From contig CM070902.1 of the NCBI GenBank assembly GCA_036417435.1, positions 133,847,886-133,911,885 of the forward strand: a stretch of DNA of 64,000 nt, in the 5' to 3' direction. Origin of the DNA: Inia geoffrensis. Lineage: Eukaryota; Chordata; Mammalia; Artiodactyla; Iniidae. The notes below the pieces were generated by a model, which was given only the letters and a program-made list of their open reading frames with translations, searched no databases and had not been told where the DNA came from. Made by a program: the position numbers and the translations under genes. This document shows, in pieces, positions 37,335-47,960 of this stretch; the first letter of the stretch is position 1, and the number at the start of each line of letters is the position of its first letter.

Positions 37335-39013
37335 ACTCACTCTCTGTGAACAGTGACAAAGTCTGACAAGCCTGATGTTGGGGTGAGGTTATCCTGTGAG
37401 AGCAGGAGTGCTTTTTTTCCTTCATACCAGAGGAAAAACTGCCACCTTTAATTAAGAGAAGTGGTTGTCAAGTTGTAATTATTCAAAGGTAATTACAGAG
37501 TTTACAAATCACGTAGGACATTTACTGCTTCCTAAAGTCCCCTCATTTAAAATTCTTCCATCCACCCCCTCCTTGCTTGCACCTTGGTTTAAAAACAACA
37601 GTGGTGTGTGAGAGGCTGAACAATGGTTTACTCATGCTACTAATTGTGTTAATGTTTTTAAAATGTAAACTTCCCCTGATTTCAAAATGGAACCAAGAAA
37701 AAGATCATGAAAAAATTTGCCTGATACTTTAACAAACCATTCCCTAAGCCATTGTAACTTAATAAGTAAAAGCCAAATACACCAGAAAGCTGCCCAGTAT
37801 GACTGGCAAAACCCTGTTAGTTGCAAGGAGAAGGTAGACAGCCTAGAAGAATGAGGGCTCACAGCTTATCCTATGTCATCGTCCTGGGGCTTGGACTGGT
37901 CACTTCCTGTTTCTTCTGCCGCCTTCTGCCCTGCCCAGGGGCCTTGGTGAGTGACACCCAAGAGGGAGTTGCCCAGCAGACAGTGTGGGTGAAAGTGAGT
38001 TTCTCTCACCAAGTTTAGGCCTCATAAAGCTCATCCTACCAGTGACACTTGTGATATCTTTTCCTCACCTCACTATTTTTGGGTTTCTCAATTGAAGGGT
38101 GTTGGTGAATAAGAAAAAAAATACACTCAAAGCTCATCTCAGAATTGGTATAATATTACATATGTCTGCCAGTGAAATCTGGGTGTGACTTTTAAACTTT
38201 TTTTTTTTTTTTAACTAATGAAGTCAGATCTTTAATTAAGCAGAATCCTTAATTTAGTAGAACTCCTGCCCAGTAGGAGGCCTGTGCCTCAATTTTTGAA
38301 TCCCAAAGCAGTAAGCCAGTGTTTGGAATTTCGTAAAATTGTGTTCTTCTCATTTTTGTAGCAGCTTTGATTATTTTGGAATAAAAATCTAGAAGTGTGC
38401 TAAAGCCTAATTGATGCTGAGATAAGGCCGAGCTGATCGATTTAGAAATACTTTAGTAATTGTAAAACCACTGTAGCTTTTCTTAAATGTGTGTGCAGTT
38501 GACAGGAAAATTAAGCAAGGACCCCGAGCAGCCTGATAGTTTAGATGCTACTGTTATACACTCTCGCTTTTCAGTCTGGGACTGAGAATTTTGCCATTTG
38601 GGGTGCCCTTTATGAGGGAAAGGTAGCGATTACTCGGAAGTAGGCAGAACTCTGCCTCTAAAAGCAGAGCCATAGGCCAGGAACATTCAACCAGCAGTCA
38701 AGCTATAGCAACTCCATTGACATAACCAGCAGAAACAGACAAGGGAGAACTCCCTTTGTGGTGAGACTAGCAGAGCAGACACCCTTGCAAAGCAGCTTCC
38801 CCTTTTGTGTTTCTGTGTGCATCCTGTGTGGGCTGTCTGTACCAGGTAGCTTTGGAAAAGAGAAGCTTGGGAGTTCAAGTTGCTTAGAGGACAGTTGCAT
38901 GCCCTACCCCTCCCTGCAAACAAAGTGGCTGTGAAGCAAGTATGAAGGGAAAAAATTACTTCCTGATCAACCCTCTTTTTTGGCTCCCATGGTTGGATGT
39001 TAATGTTACACAC
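37335..39013. other. Intron 1 stretch, no feature seen
   Basis: No exon or repeat recognised. The short open frames at 37821-38018 (+) and 38687-39013 (-) have no recognisable product. Confidence 0.5.
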
Positions 39014-39041
39014 TGTGTGTGTGTGTGTGTGTGTGTGTGTT
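39014..39041 (+). repeat. (GT)n microsatellite
   Basis: About 14 uninterrupted GT units. Confidence 0.97.
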
Positions 39042-39067
39042 TTGAGCCAACAAGAATTACCAAAATT

Positions 39068-39403
39068 GGGGCTTCCCTGGTGGCACAGTAGTTAAGAATC
39101 CACCTGCCAATGCAGGGCATGCGTGTTCGAACCCTGGTCCATGATCAGACATGCCGCGGAGCAACTAAGCCCGTGCGCCACAACTACTGAGCCTGAGCTC
39201 TAGAGCCTGCGCTCTAGAGCCTGCGAGCCACAGCTACTGAAGCCCACGTGCCTAGAGCCTGTGCTCCGCAACAAGAGAAACCAGTGCAATGAGAAGCCCT
39301 TGTACCGCAATGAAGAATAGCTCCCACTCGCCACAACTAGAGAAAGCCCACGTGCAGAACGAAGACCCAACGCAGCCAAAAATAAATAAATTAAAAAAAA
39401 AAC
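39068..39403 (+). repeat. CHR SINE, long subtype
   Basis: GGGCTTCCCTGGTGGCACAG head, repeated CTCTAGAGCCTGCG units, and an AATAAATAAATT plus A-tail. The target-site duplication GAATTACCAAAAT is at 39054 and 39404. Confidence 0.95.
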
Positions 39404-41693
39404 GAATTACCAAAATCATAAAACAATTGAAAGGAATTCTTGAGTGATCAACAGGTCCATTGTGCTACTGTCAACCAGAAATAAGTCTGTGTGAAATGTG
39501 TGAGATTCAGACTTCTTAAAGAAGACTTCATAAGCCAGTTTCTGTTTTAGTGTTTCCTAAGTGTTTTTAGTATGTTGACTAACATAAATGTGCTTTTCTC
39601 TTAAAATCTGATATCAAGATACCCATCATCTAGGAAAAGTTTTTGCTATGGTGATCTAAACAGATAATTCTTTACTAAATCCCAGTGAATTCAACAGGGT
39701 AGCTTAGCCTCCTGCACACACACACCCCTCCCCCTCTTCCCACAACCTGTAGATTGAAGGGCTATGGAAATAGCAGAGACTCGTTTTTTAGATGATTATA
39801 ATTTTTTAAAAACTGTTGTTGCACACCATGTCTTTCAGAGTTAAATTAAAAAATTACAGGTGACATACTGTAAGCATAGTGGCTGTTTTTAAATTAAAAA
39901 ACATTTACTGTTTAGCTTCTATGCAAAGTACCATGCCTTAGCACCAGGAGGCAGAAAAATATGAGAGGTTCTATTATGATGGGCTTGACATTCAAGGTGA
40001 AAGGGGAGAAGGGGAGAGAACCAATCAGTATATTAAGTCAGGTGGATTTGAGAAAGCCTTTAGAGTGGGTGAAATTGGAATCACTCCCGATCTTCGCTGG
40101 TAGCTGAAAATTGGGGATAGGAGTATGTGGTTGAGAGAGACGGAGAGGAAATTCGTGTGATTACAGTGAAAGCATCGAAGTCCAGGATATCACTGAGGAG
40201 CAGGGAGTGGTCTGGCGTGACTGAAATACAGAGGTGGCTTGAGGGAGTTTTGTAGGTAAACTGGTCCTGGAAGAATGGTTATCTTTCAGTAAAAGGCGGT
40301 TCTGGGGTGGGGGTGGGTTAGAGCAAGAGGCTGCCCTTTACCGGGTGTGTTTGGGGAATGGACATGACTGTTAGGTAGAATGCATATGGTAGGCCTGCAG
40401 GGAGACAGGAAGATAATTTCTAGGGTAGGTCTGTGCTAAATTATGGGGGAATTTTAATGCCAAAGCAAGGGTTGAGAGTTTATTCTGCAGTAGCAAAGAG
40501 CCATTGAATGCTGGTTATTTTAAAATACGGATGGTGACATGAGACCCAGAGCCTTAGATCGGATTTCTCTCCTCGAAAAGGCTAAATTAGAGGGACAAGA
40601 TGTGGAGGCAGGGAGACCAGTAAGTAGGCTCTTGTCAGAGGAAGTCAGAGAAGTTCTGAGAGGGCCTAGGTGCCGGGAAAGGGGTGGGGGAGCGTGTCTG
40701 ACATCAGGGCTAGAATTTCTAAGGTACATAGAGCCTTGGAGAAACAGTCGAATATTTTCCGATTTATTCACATAATGTTGGGGGGAAAGATTCAGTAGAT
40801 ACTCTAAAGCAAGTCTATGAGGACAAAAGTCTTAATAGTTCTTATTTTCATTATTCTTATATATCACATGTCAGGGTTGGGAGGGCGTGGCCCGCGTTGC
40901 TGACCTAAGGCAAGCCCACTTTTGGTTTGCATGCTAAAACTGCACTCTTTTGGGTTTCCAGCTTTGTGATTTGTTTGCCAGTAGATGCATTTTTAACCCC
41001 TTTGGTGCCGGTGCTGATGATTTAGGATACATTTTTATGTGGTTTAAGTAGTGTAATCAGATTATAGTTTCTCAGTAGGTAGAGCTGACAGCTAAAATTG
41101 GGTTTTCCCATCCTGGACATTTGAAATGAGAAATAAAAGTTATCTTTTCAGGTTTACATGCCAAGACTCTTCCAGTAGAGTGGACTGAGAATAAAGTAAA
41201 TGCTGTTTTGGGTGCCTGGTAATCTTTTAATTATGAAATAAGCCTTTGGATTTTAATCTTCCAAAATATAAAATACGGATCCAGGAAAACAGCCTTTTTA
41301 AAGTTCACATCCTGCTGACTCCGTCAGATGAAAAGCGTCCACCTCTACCCTGTATTTCGCAAGGCGAAAGTAAAAATATCATTAATCTTGTCTCAGTCCC
41401 ACCACTGACTATAAAAGACTCTTCCATTTGGAGTCAGTCCTGAGCCATGAAGGCAGTAGCCCAGAGTGAACGCTTGGTTTTCCAGAACCAGGACCCAAAG
41501 CTGGAGGGTCGCGGCCAGCTGACTGAGGCCTTAATCTAGGAGTGGGATGAGGGACTTGGGCTTTCTTTAAACCAGCTCCCTTGTCGTCGAGGCTTCCTGA
41601 GCTGTCCTTGCCTCCCTCACACGTGTACGTATGCATAGCAAAGCTTGGATACTGATAAACTTTGTTTTTGTTCTTTTGTGGCATCTGAAGCAG
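39404..41693. other. End of intron 1, includes unnamed repeat
   Basis: About 39990-40680 carries phrases of the same unnamed diverged repeat as 30770-31330 (for example GGAGGCAGGGAGACCAGTAA). The rest shows no feature until the exon 2 acceptor. Confidence 0.4.
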
Positions 41694-41814
41694 CTTGTAC
41701 AATGAAGACAGAAACCTGCTTCGAATTAGAGAGAAGGAAAGACGCAACCAGGAAGCTCACCAAGAGAAAGAGGCATTTTCTGAAAAGATTCCCCTTTTTG
41801 GAGAGCCCTACAAG
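41694..41814 (+). CDS. AFF1: AFF1 exon 2 (P-TEFb-binding region starts)
   Basis: The 121-bp exon completes the split Ser codon and then encodes 40 residues, [20 protein letters not shown] to IPLFGEPYK (residues 7-46). This is the conserved N-terminal homology region of the AF4/FMR2 family. AFF1 is a nuclear scaffold that brings CDK9/cyclin T (P-TEFb), ELL and AF9/ENL proteins together in the super elongation complex. By analogy with AFF4, the LFGEPYK stretch and the sequence that follows in exon 3 bind P-TEFb. The acceptor is a tandem AAG-CAG site; CAG at 41691-41693 gives the expected protein. The donor is CAAG|GTAATT. A SINE lies immediately beyond it, and its target-site duplication repeats this donor at 42191-42206. 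Confidence 0.97.
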
Positions 41815-41824
41815 GTAATTTCTT

Positions 41825-42190
41825 TCTTTCTTTCTTTCTTTTTTAAATTTATTTATTTTATTTAATTTTGGCTACATTGGGTCTTCGTTGCTGCGTGGGC
41901 TGTCTCTAGTTGGGGCGAGCAGGGGCTACTCTTCGTTGTGGTGTGCGGGCTTCTCATTGCAGTGGCTTGTCTTGTTGCGGAGCATGGGCTCTAGGTGCGC
42001 AGGCTTCAGTAGTTGCAGCACACGGGCTCAGTAGTTGTGGCGTGTGGGCTCTAGAGCGCAGGCTCAGTAGTTGTAGCGCACGGTAGTTGCGTGCTTCCGC
42101 AGCATGTGGGATCTTCCCTGACCATGGCTGGAACCCGTGTCCCCTGCATTGGCAGGTGGATTCTTAACCACAGCACCACCAGGGAAGTCC
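41825..42190 (-). repeat. CHR SINE, long subtype, at a splice donor
   Basis: The left end is the reversed 3' tail, expanded as (CTTT)n then ATTTATTTTATTT. The right end CACCAGGGAAGTCC is the reversed tRNA-like head. The target-site duplication CCTACAAGGTAATTTCTT (18 nt, the first CC possibly shared with the SINE end) lies at 41807-41824 and 42189-42206 and spans the exon 2/intron 2 junction. Confidence 0.96.
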
Positions 42191-42206
42191 TACAAGGTAA
42201 TTTCTT
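42189..42206 (+). promoter_or_regulatory. Duplicated (decoy) 5' splice site
   Basis: An exact copy of the AFF1 exon 2 donor region, CCTACAAG|GTAATTTCTT, made by the SINE target-site duplication. Its GT is at 42197-42198. If used, exon 2 would grow by 382 nt and meet an in-frame TAA at 41863-41865. Confidence 0.9.
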
Positions 42207-42597
42207 GAATATGAGAAAGTCTGATTTATCACCATATTTTACTTCATGATGAAAGTGAGTTTGAACAAGGGTCACACTTGTGAAAATAAGACAACTTATC
42301 CTAGAGATCGTTTTTGAAAACAAAATATGAAAATCTCCTGAACCTCGGTAAGTCACAATTACCAAAGTTTGTGGTTTTCTTTTGTAATGTTCATCTCCTG
42401 TATTTAGTAATATTTGTCCATGGCAGGCTTCTCAGCAGGGGAATTGAGTCGAAATTGCATGTTAAATTCGGTGTTACACATTAAATTGAGGTGTTTCTTT
42501 TCTAATGGCATTATGTAACATGGTTTACTAAACAATGGTTTTCCTCCCCCTCTTTTTCCCCCTCAATATCTAACTCTGCTGTCTTTTCTTTTCTTAG

Positions 42598-43518
42598 ACA
42601 GAAAAAGGTGATGAGCTATCCAGTCGAATACAGAACATGCTGGGAAACTATGAAGAGGTGAAGGAGTTCCTTAGTACCAAGTCCCACCCTCAACGCTTGG
42701 ATGCTTCTGAAAATAGGTTGGGAAAGCCAAGATACCCCTCATTTCCTGAGAAGGGGAGCAGCATTCCATCTCACTCCTTCCACACTAGTGTCCACCACCA
42801 GCCTATTAATACTCCTGCCTCTGGACCACTTCCTATTGGTACCATTAGCCACAACCCAAAGATGGCACAGCCAAGAATGGAACCAATGCCAAGTCTCCAT
42901 GTCAAAAGCTATGGCCCACCGGACACCCAGCACATGACCCAAGATCGCCTTGGTCAGGAGGGGTACAGCTCTAGTCATCACAAAAAGGGTGACCGCAGGG
43001 CTGATGGAGACCACTGTGCTTCAATGACAGACTCAGCTCCAGAGAGGGAGCTTTCTCCTTTGTTCTCTTTGCCTTCCCCAGTCCCCCCTTTGTCACCTGT
43101 ACATTCCAACCAGCAGACTCTTCCCAGGATGCAAGGAAGCAACAAGGTTCACAGCAGTAACAGTAGCAATAAAGGCTACTGTCCGGCCAAGTCTCCCAAG
43201 GACCTACCGGTAAAGGTCCATGATAAAGAGACCCTTCAAGACAGTTCAGTAGCAGTTGCCAGCCTTGGGGTAGCCCCTCCCCAGCCACCTTCTCAGACTT
43301 TCCCCCCACCCCCGCTCCCCTCAAAAAGCCTTGCAATGCAGCAGAAGCCCACAGCTTATGTCCGGCCCATGGATGGTCAAGATCAGGCTCCTAGTGAGTC
43401 TCCTGAACTGAAACCACTGCCGGAGGACTACCGACAACAGAGCTTTGAAAAAACAGACTTAAAAGTGCCTGCCAAAGCCAAGCTCACTAAGCTGAAAATG
43501 CCTTCTCAGTCAGTCGAG
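42598..43518 (+). CDS. AFF1: AFF1 exon 3, large N-terminal exon
   Basis: 307 codons in phase 0, [20 protein letters not shown] to MPSQSVE (residues 47-353), acceptor at 42597 and donor GAG|GTGAGT at 43519. It completes the P-TEFb-binding segment (to about residue 71). A long low-complexity region rich in Ser, Pro and Gln follows, with a proline-rich run ([17 protein letters not shown]) and a conserved block [20 protein letters not shown]. Identity to AFF1 is clear over the whole length. Compared with the human protein as I recall it, seven codons (VAVASLG, from 43249) are extra. If the donor is not spliced, the frame runs 44 more codons to TGA at 43651. The next residues of AFF1 (QTYSNEV...) would come from exon 4, not found here. 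Confidence 0.98.
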
Positions 43519-43734
43519 GTGAGTGGAAGTTCATATCTGAGGCAGTTCCAGTGTGAAGAAAGATTTGAGGTGGAAGTTTCAGGAGGTTTAGGGGCAGGGG
43601 TGTCAGTAGCCTTTGTTCAGGGAGATTCCTTTCTGGCTTTAGGATCTTGTTGACCCACAAGAAACTCAGGTGTGAAGTGAATTACTGATGACAGATATTG
43701 AAATGTGATTCGTAGAAAGTTAAAAAAAAATCTT

Positions 43735-43870
43735 TTTACTGAGCCATGATTTATATACAGTAAAATATAGAGATGGGAAGAGGATGGTTTGCTCTGTTTT
43801 GAAAAATGGATAACACCTGAAAAATGGGTACACCTATACAACCCATAACCCAATTGAGGCAGAGGACATT
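43735..43870 (+). repeat. Old LINE-1-like fragment
   Basis: CTGAGCCATGATTTATATAC to ACACCTATACAACCCATAAC resembles the same L1-type wording seen at 25130-25260. It is weakly preserved. Confidence 0.35.
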
Positions 43871-45951
43871 TCTAGCATGAGAGTTTCAGGAAGGTTTTGA
43901 GCTGTCTTTGATTTTTGGGGGCTTTGGGGAACACTGACTTCTTTAAAGACACTGTAAAGAAAAACATTTTTTTTGGTTAATACATCCTCTGCCCCAGTTA
44001 GTTTTTCCTGAGATCCAAACCATAAAAAAGTGAAAACAAGAGGTCAAAATGTTGGAGGAGTATTAATTTTTAAAGATTTGTCCCCTATAAATTATAAGAA
44101 ATTGTGAAACTAAATTTCTGTCCTAATATATTGTATTTACCACCTACAAAAGAAGAGTGGAGGAGTGATGACACCTCATTTGAGAGTGTCACAAATATAA
44201 TATAGGACGTTATTCAACTATTGCTTTTTCAAGTAAACAACATACTTTATCTTCTTAAACAAAGGAAAAATTCCTTTTTCTGCTCCTTTGACAAATGGCA
44301 ATGTGGTGTTTGAATGAGAAGAATCAGAGCACACATTCTATCACTGAAATTCTAAATTAACACCGGTTACTCAAATTCAGATTCGTAGTGCAAAGTGAAA
44401 TGTTTGAAGTGAATTTATTTTAGCGCTTCTCTGTTAAGGTAAAGTCTGTGGTTGAGTTACATCCATTGTATAAACATTCTAATTTGCATATCCAGTCCTC
44501 AAAGACTTGTATGTGCACCCAGATACCAGCTTTACATCAGTTTTACATAGTGCTAGAAGGCAAAATTCCTTAAGGTTTAAAAAAAGAAAGAAAAAAAAAA
44601 TTCCAGGATCCGTAGCTGGAAAGATAACCCTTATCTTGAAGGAAGAAAATCTGTTCCTTTGTGGTGTCAGCTTTTGGTTTAGAAGAGGTTAGGCTTCTGT
44701 CCATAGTCAGCTGTTGAGCTGGAGTGTCTCCGGATGTCTTCAGAATGTGACTGGTTTGGAGGCTGAGGAAAAATTAGAAAGGAGTAAAGCACGTGGTAGA
44801 AATGACCAAGATGGCAGAACAATCCCTGTAACCCCATAAGCTATGCAGATTCACTGCAATGAGCCATTTATTGAACATTTTGTGCTCTGTTGGGCGGTAG
44901 GGGTAGGGAACAGAATGAAGGTGGAGAAGAATAAAGTGAGATCTTCCCACCTCCTATGGTCAGTCAGCCTACCTTATAATTCAGAAAGAACTTAATGGAA
45001 TTTTCTTTCTTTATCAAATAAGGTCTGTTATATTTTCCTAGTTTAAAAAGAAAAAAAAGGTAAGGGGACAATTTAACATGTTTTCTTTAAAAAGAAAACT
45101 AAGCAACTAAAAATTGCTTTAAAACAATTCTAAGACCAATTAGCAAATATTTGCATTGTCTACCAAATACCCAACCATATGTATAAGCACAGGGTGGGAT
45201 GCCAAAGAAGTACTGGTCCCTGCCCCAGAGAGATGACAGTCTAGCGTGGAGATCAGCCTACACATGTGAAACAATCTGAGAACTGTCTGCTACTAGGTGC
45301 ATAGAGAAAGTTTCAAGCATCAGCCTTAAGACAGTGAACCCATGTAAATTCAGCCAACAGGTTTTCTGGTAGACCTTTTAGGTTAGAGGATCCCAGTTAA
45401 CCTTTTGCTTTCCTGGTGAAAAAAAGATAAGGTGAGTTGAGATTTCTCCAGGGTCTTACAGCTCCTCAGATGTAATACATATTTCAAACATAAGACCACA
45501 TTAGATAGTCCTTGCATATTTTCTGAGTGGACAGTTGAACAAAATCATCCATAGATGTGGTAAGAGAATGGGGTTTTCTTGGCTTTTCTTGACCTGCTGT
45601 CAACAATTGAGTAGATGTAAACGTTTCATCTTCAGCCTGTGTTTGCAAGTCAACCTTCATTTTAACATGATGGCTCCCTCTGGCCTCTAATCAGGGTTCT
45701 GAGGCCAGTGGCAGCTGTGGTGCTAACTGCCTTGGAGCCCCTGGGTGGTGTTGGTGGCATGGGAGGATGGAGCTGAGGGGTCAGGCAGATGGAGGGCTCT
45801 GGGCAAAGAACTTGTAATGAAGGGGGAGTAAGTCTGGGAAACAGGGATATTGGTGCTTTCTGGCGAGCGTTTAGATTTGGTTCAGTAAGATCTCATGTTT
45901 CACAGACTTACCAATAAAATGGCTATTTTTTTAAGGTTTTAAAAACATGTA
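43871..45951. other. Intron 3 stretch, mostly unassigned
   Basis: No exon. About 45170-45310 (TGGTCCCTGCCCCAGAGAGA, GACAGTCTAGCGTGGAGATC) looks like an L2 3' fragment. Nothing else is recognised. Confidence 0.45.
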
Positions 45952-46210
45952 GGGGCTTACCTGGTGGCCCAGTGGTTAAGAATCCGCCTGCCAATGCAGG
46001 GGACATGGGTTTGAGCCCTCGTCCGGGGAGATCCCACATGCCACGGAGCAACTAAGCCCGTGCGCCACAACTACTGAGCCTGCGCTCTAGAGCCCGTGCT
46101 CCGCAACAAGAGAAGCCACCGCAATAAGAAGCCCGTGCACAGCAGCAAAGACCCAATGCAGCCAAAAATAAATAAATAAAATAAATAAATATATTTTTAA
46201 AAAAGCATTT
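45952..46210 (+). repeat. CHR SINE, long subtype
   Basis: GGGGCTTACCTGGTGGCCCA head, GCCACAACTACTGAGCCTGC body, AATAAATAAATAAA tail. Flanks TTTTAAAAACATGT / TTTTAAAAAAACCATGT form an imperfect target-site duplication. Confidence 0.93.
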
Positions 46211-46255
46211 TAAAAAAACCATGTCGATTGGATTTTTAAAATCTCAAATTAAAAA

Positions 46256-46334
46256 AAATGTATTTTTTTTTTGGCTGTGTTGGGTCTTAGTTGTAGCACG
46301 CGGGGTCTTTAGTTGTGGCATGCGGGCTCTTTAT
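46256..46334 (-). repeat. Truncated CHR SINE tail half, minus strand
   Basis: TTTTTTTTTGGCTGTGTTGGGTCTT, then AGTTGTAGCACGCGGGG and TTGTGGCATGCGGGCTC, then unrelated sequence. The tRNA-like head is missing, so this copy is 5'-truncated. Confidence 0.75.
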
Positions 46335-47339
46335 TAGTTGTCAGATTTTAATATTCTGGTGAGTCAAAGGAAAGCATAGAGGTGGGGGACAGCGAAAGTG
46401 GGGAATTAACCCCAGAGCAGGTAAATTCTGAATATAGAACCGGAATAGTAGCAATATCTTGGGCTGCTGTGGCATTGGGGCAGAAGGATAGAGAATGCCA
46501 GGGTGGAAGGGGAAGTTGGCTGTTGGTAGAGCCATGGGAAGGGGCATGGGGATAGCTAAGTGGTTTTCCTTTATTTGCTGAATTTGTCCTAAGGCAAGTC
46601 GGAGGAGGTTTTCTTTCCTGGCATTCTGAGTGTGTGGGTTTTGTGGTTTGTTTCATTGCTCCCCTCCCCCACTGCTTCCATCAAACAGTATTTTTTAAAA
46701 ATGGACCAAGATGGGAAAGTCATCTTGTCTGCCTGGCACTCCTTTATTCTCAAGCCACATACGTATGAGTTCCTTACTATTTTCTGTCCTTTCACTTCAT
46801 GGGAAACACTTGGTTTGTGTATTTTAGTTGGTTCTCCTAAATAATGGTATTCCTTTCTGGGATAAGTGATGCTCACTGTTAACACTTAGTCTTTCCTAAA
46901 ATCCTACAGGAAGAAAATTATCAAAAGGTCAACACTCTGACTAAATAGAGGCTAGAGCACACAGTGTGCACTGGATTTTTCTCTGGGCATGTTGGTTTTA
47001 GTTCTGTGTCAACTGCAAGATGTATAGCATCTTGAAATGACCCATCTGAGGATATAGCCGGGACTCCACGATCTTACATGGATGCCTTCCAGCTGTAGAG
47101 TTGCCACATCAGAGACCGAACTGCCCAAACAGAAGGCTGAGATTCCTTTCTAGCTCTTTCTACCGGAAGTTAACAAATGAGAGTGAGAGGAAAACCAAGG
47201 CATCTCTGTGTGAGCGTTCCTGAGTGTGGACCCTGGACTGGAGTGGATGTGCTTAGAGGCAGATAGGCATTTTACTGAAAAGGAGAAATGGATTAAGTTG
47301 AGGTGGGCATATTAAATTGTATGCTGGATTTAGAATATT
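46335..47339. other. Intron 3 stretch, no feature seen
   Basis: No exon or recognisable repeat. Confidence 0.45.
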
Positions 47340-47475
47340 AGAATTTTAAGGGTAAACCTACAGCCCTTTCATTTTGTAAATAAAGCCTAGGAAGGTGAGC
47401 TCACTTAATTTTGCTACAGTTTAGTTAGTAGCAGAGCCAGAGTTAGAATTCTCAGTTCTGTGACCTTTCTACCTC
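47340..47475 (-). repeat. MIR-like fragment, minus strand
   Basis: GCCTAGGAAGGTGAGCTCAC and TTAGTAGCAGAGCCAGAGTT match the centre of reversed MIR. Weak. Confidence 0.4.
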
Positions 47476-47479
47476 TGCT

Positions 47480-47960
47480 TGTTAAGTATGCATGGAGACC
47501 ATAGGAGGATCTTGAGCATGGGAGTGATATATCTACTTTCTCTTTCTGAAAAAGATCATTCTGGCTCCTGGGTGGAGAATGGCTTGGAGGGGCAAGGGTG
47601 GCAGATGTAGGGAGGCCAGTTAGGGGGTGGGAAATGACGATGGCTTGGCATAGGATAATAGCAGTGGACATGGTGAGAAGTGGATAGATTCCAAATATAT
47701 TGGGCAGGGGAGTAATAAGGCTTTGTGGTTGACTGGAGGTGGGAGTGGGCCTGAGGTGCAAGGGAAAGTGAGGCATTAAGGAAGGTCCTACTGGAAAGGT
47801 GTGGATGGTGGGATGATACCTGCTCCTGAGATGGAGCTGACCTGGGTGGAACAGGATTAGAGGGAAAAGCAGGATGCTCTGGATGGATCGCATATTAAGT
47901 TTGAGATGCCGTTACATATCCAGGTAGACATGACAAGTTGGCAGTCATCGGTAGTAGATC
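47480..47960 (+). repeat. Unnamed old mammalian interspersed repeat
   Basis: AAAGATCATTCTGGCTCCTG, GGAGAATGGCTTGGAGGGGC, AGGCCAGTTAGGGGGTGG and TTAAGTTTGAGATGCCGTTA are landmarks of a common diverged mammalian repeat (compare 30770-31330). A 159-codon antisense open frame (47414-47893) is a by-product of this repeat. Confidence 0.5.

Larger units (their letters stand above)
7524..41693 (+). other. AFF1: AFF1 intron 1, about 34 kb
   Basis: Donor GTAAGG at 7524; acceptor ...CTGAAGCAG ending at 41693. It contains the SINEs, MIRs and other repeats listed separately, and no further coding exon of AFF1 that I can recognise. Long first introns of this type often hold enhancers, but nothing here identifies one. 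Confidence 0.9.
41815..42597 (+). other. AFF1: AFF1 intron 2, half SINE
   Basis: Donor GTAATT at 41815, acceptor TTCTTAG ending at 42597. A likely branch site TCTAACT has its A at 42573, 24 nt before the acceptor, followed by a long pyrimidine tract. About 366 of its 783 bp are a SINE insertion. A duplicate donor sits at 42197. Confidence 0.93.

Noticed and set aside
42739..43336. Minus-strand open frames opposite AFF1 exon 3
   Set aside because: They are shadows of the coding strand.
47414..47893. 159-codon minus-strand open frame
   Set aside because: It lies antisense to a diverged interspersed repeat, has repeat-like composition (Pro/Leu/Ser) and no domain I recognise.
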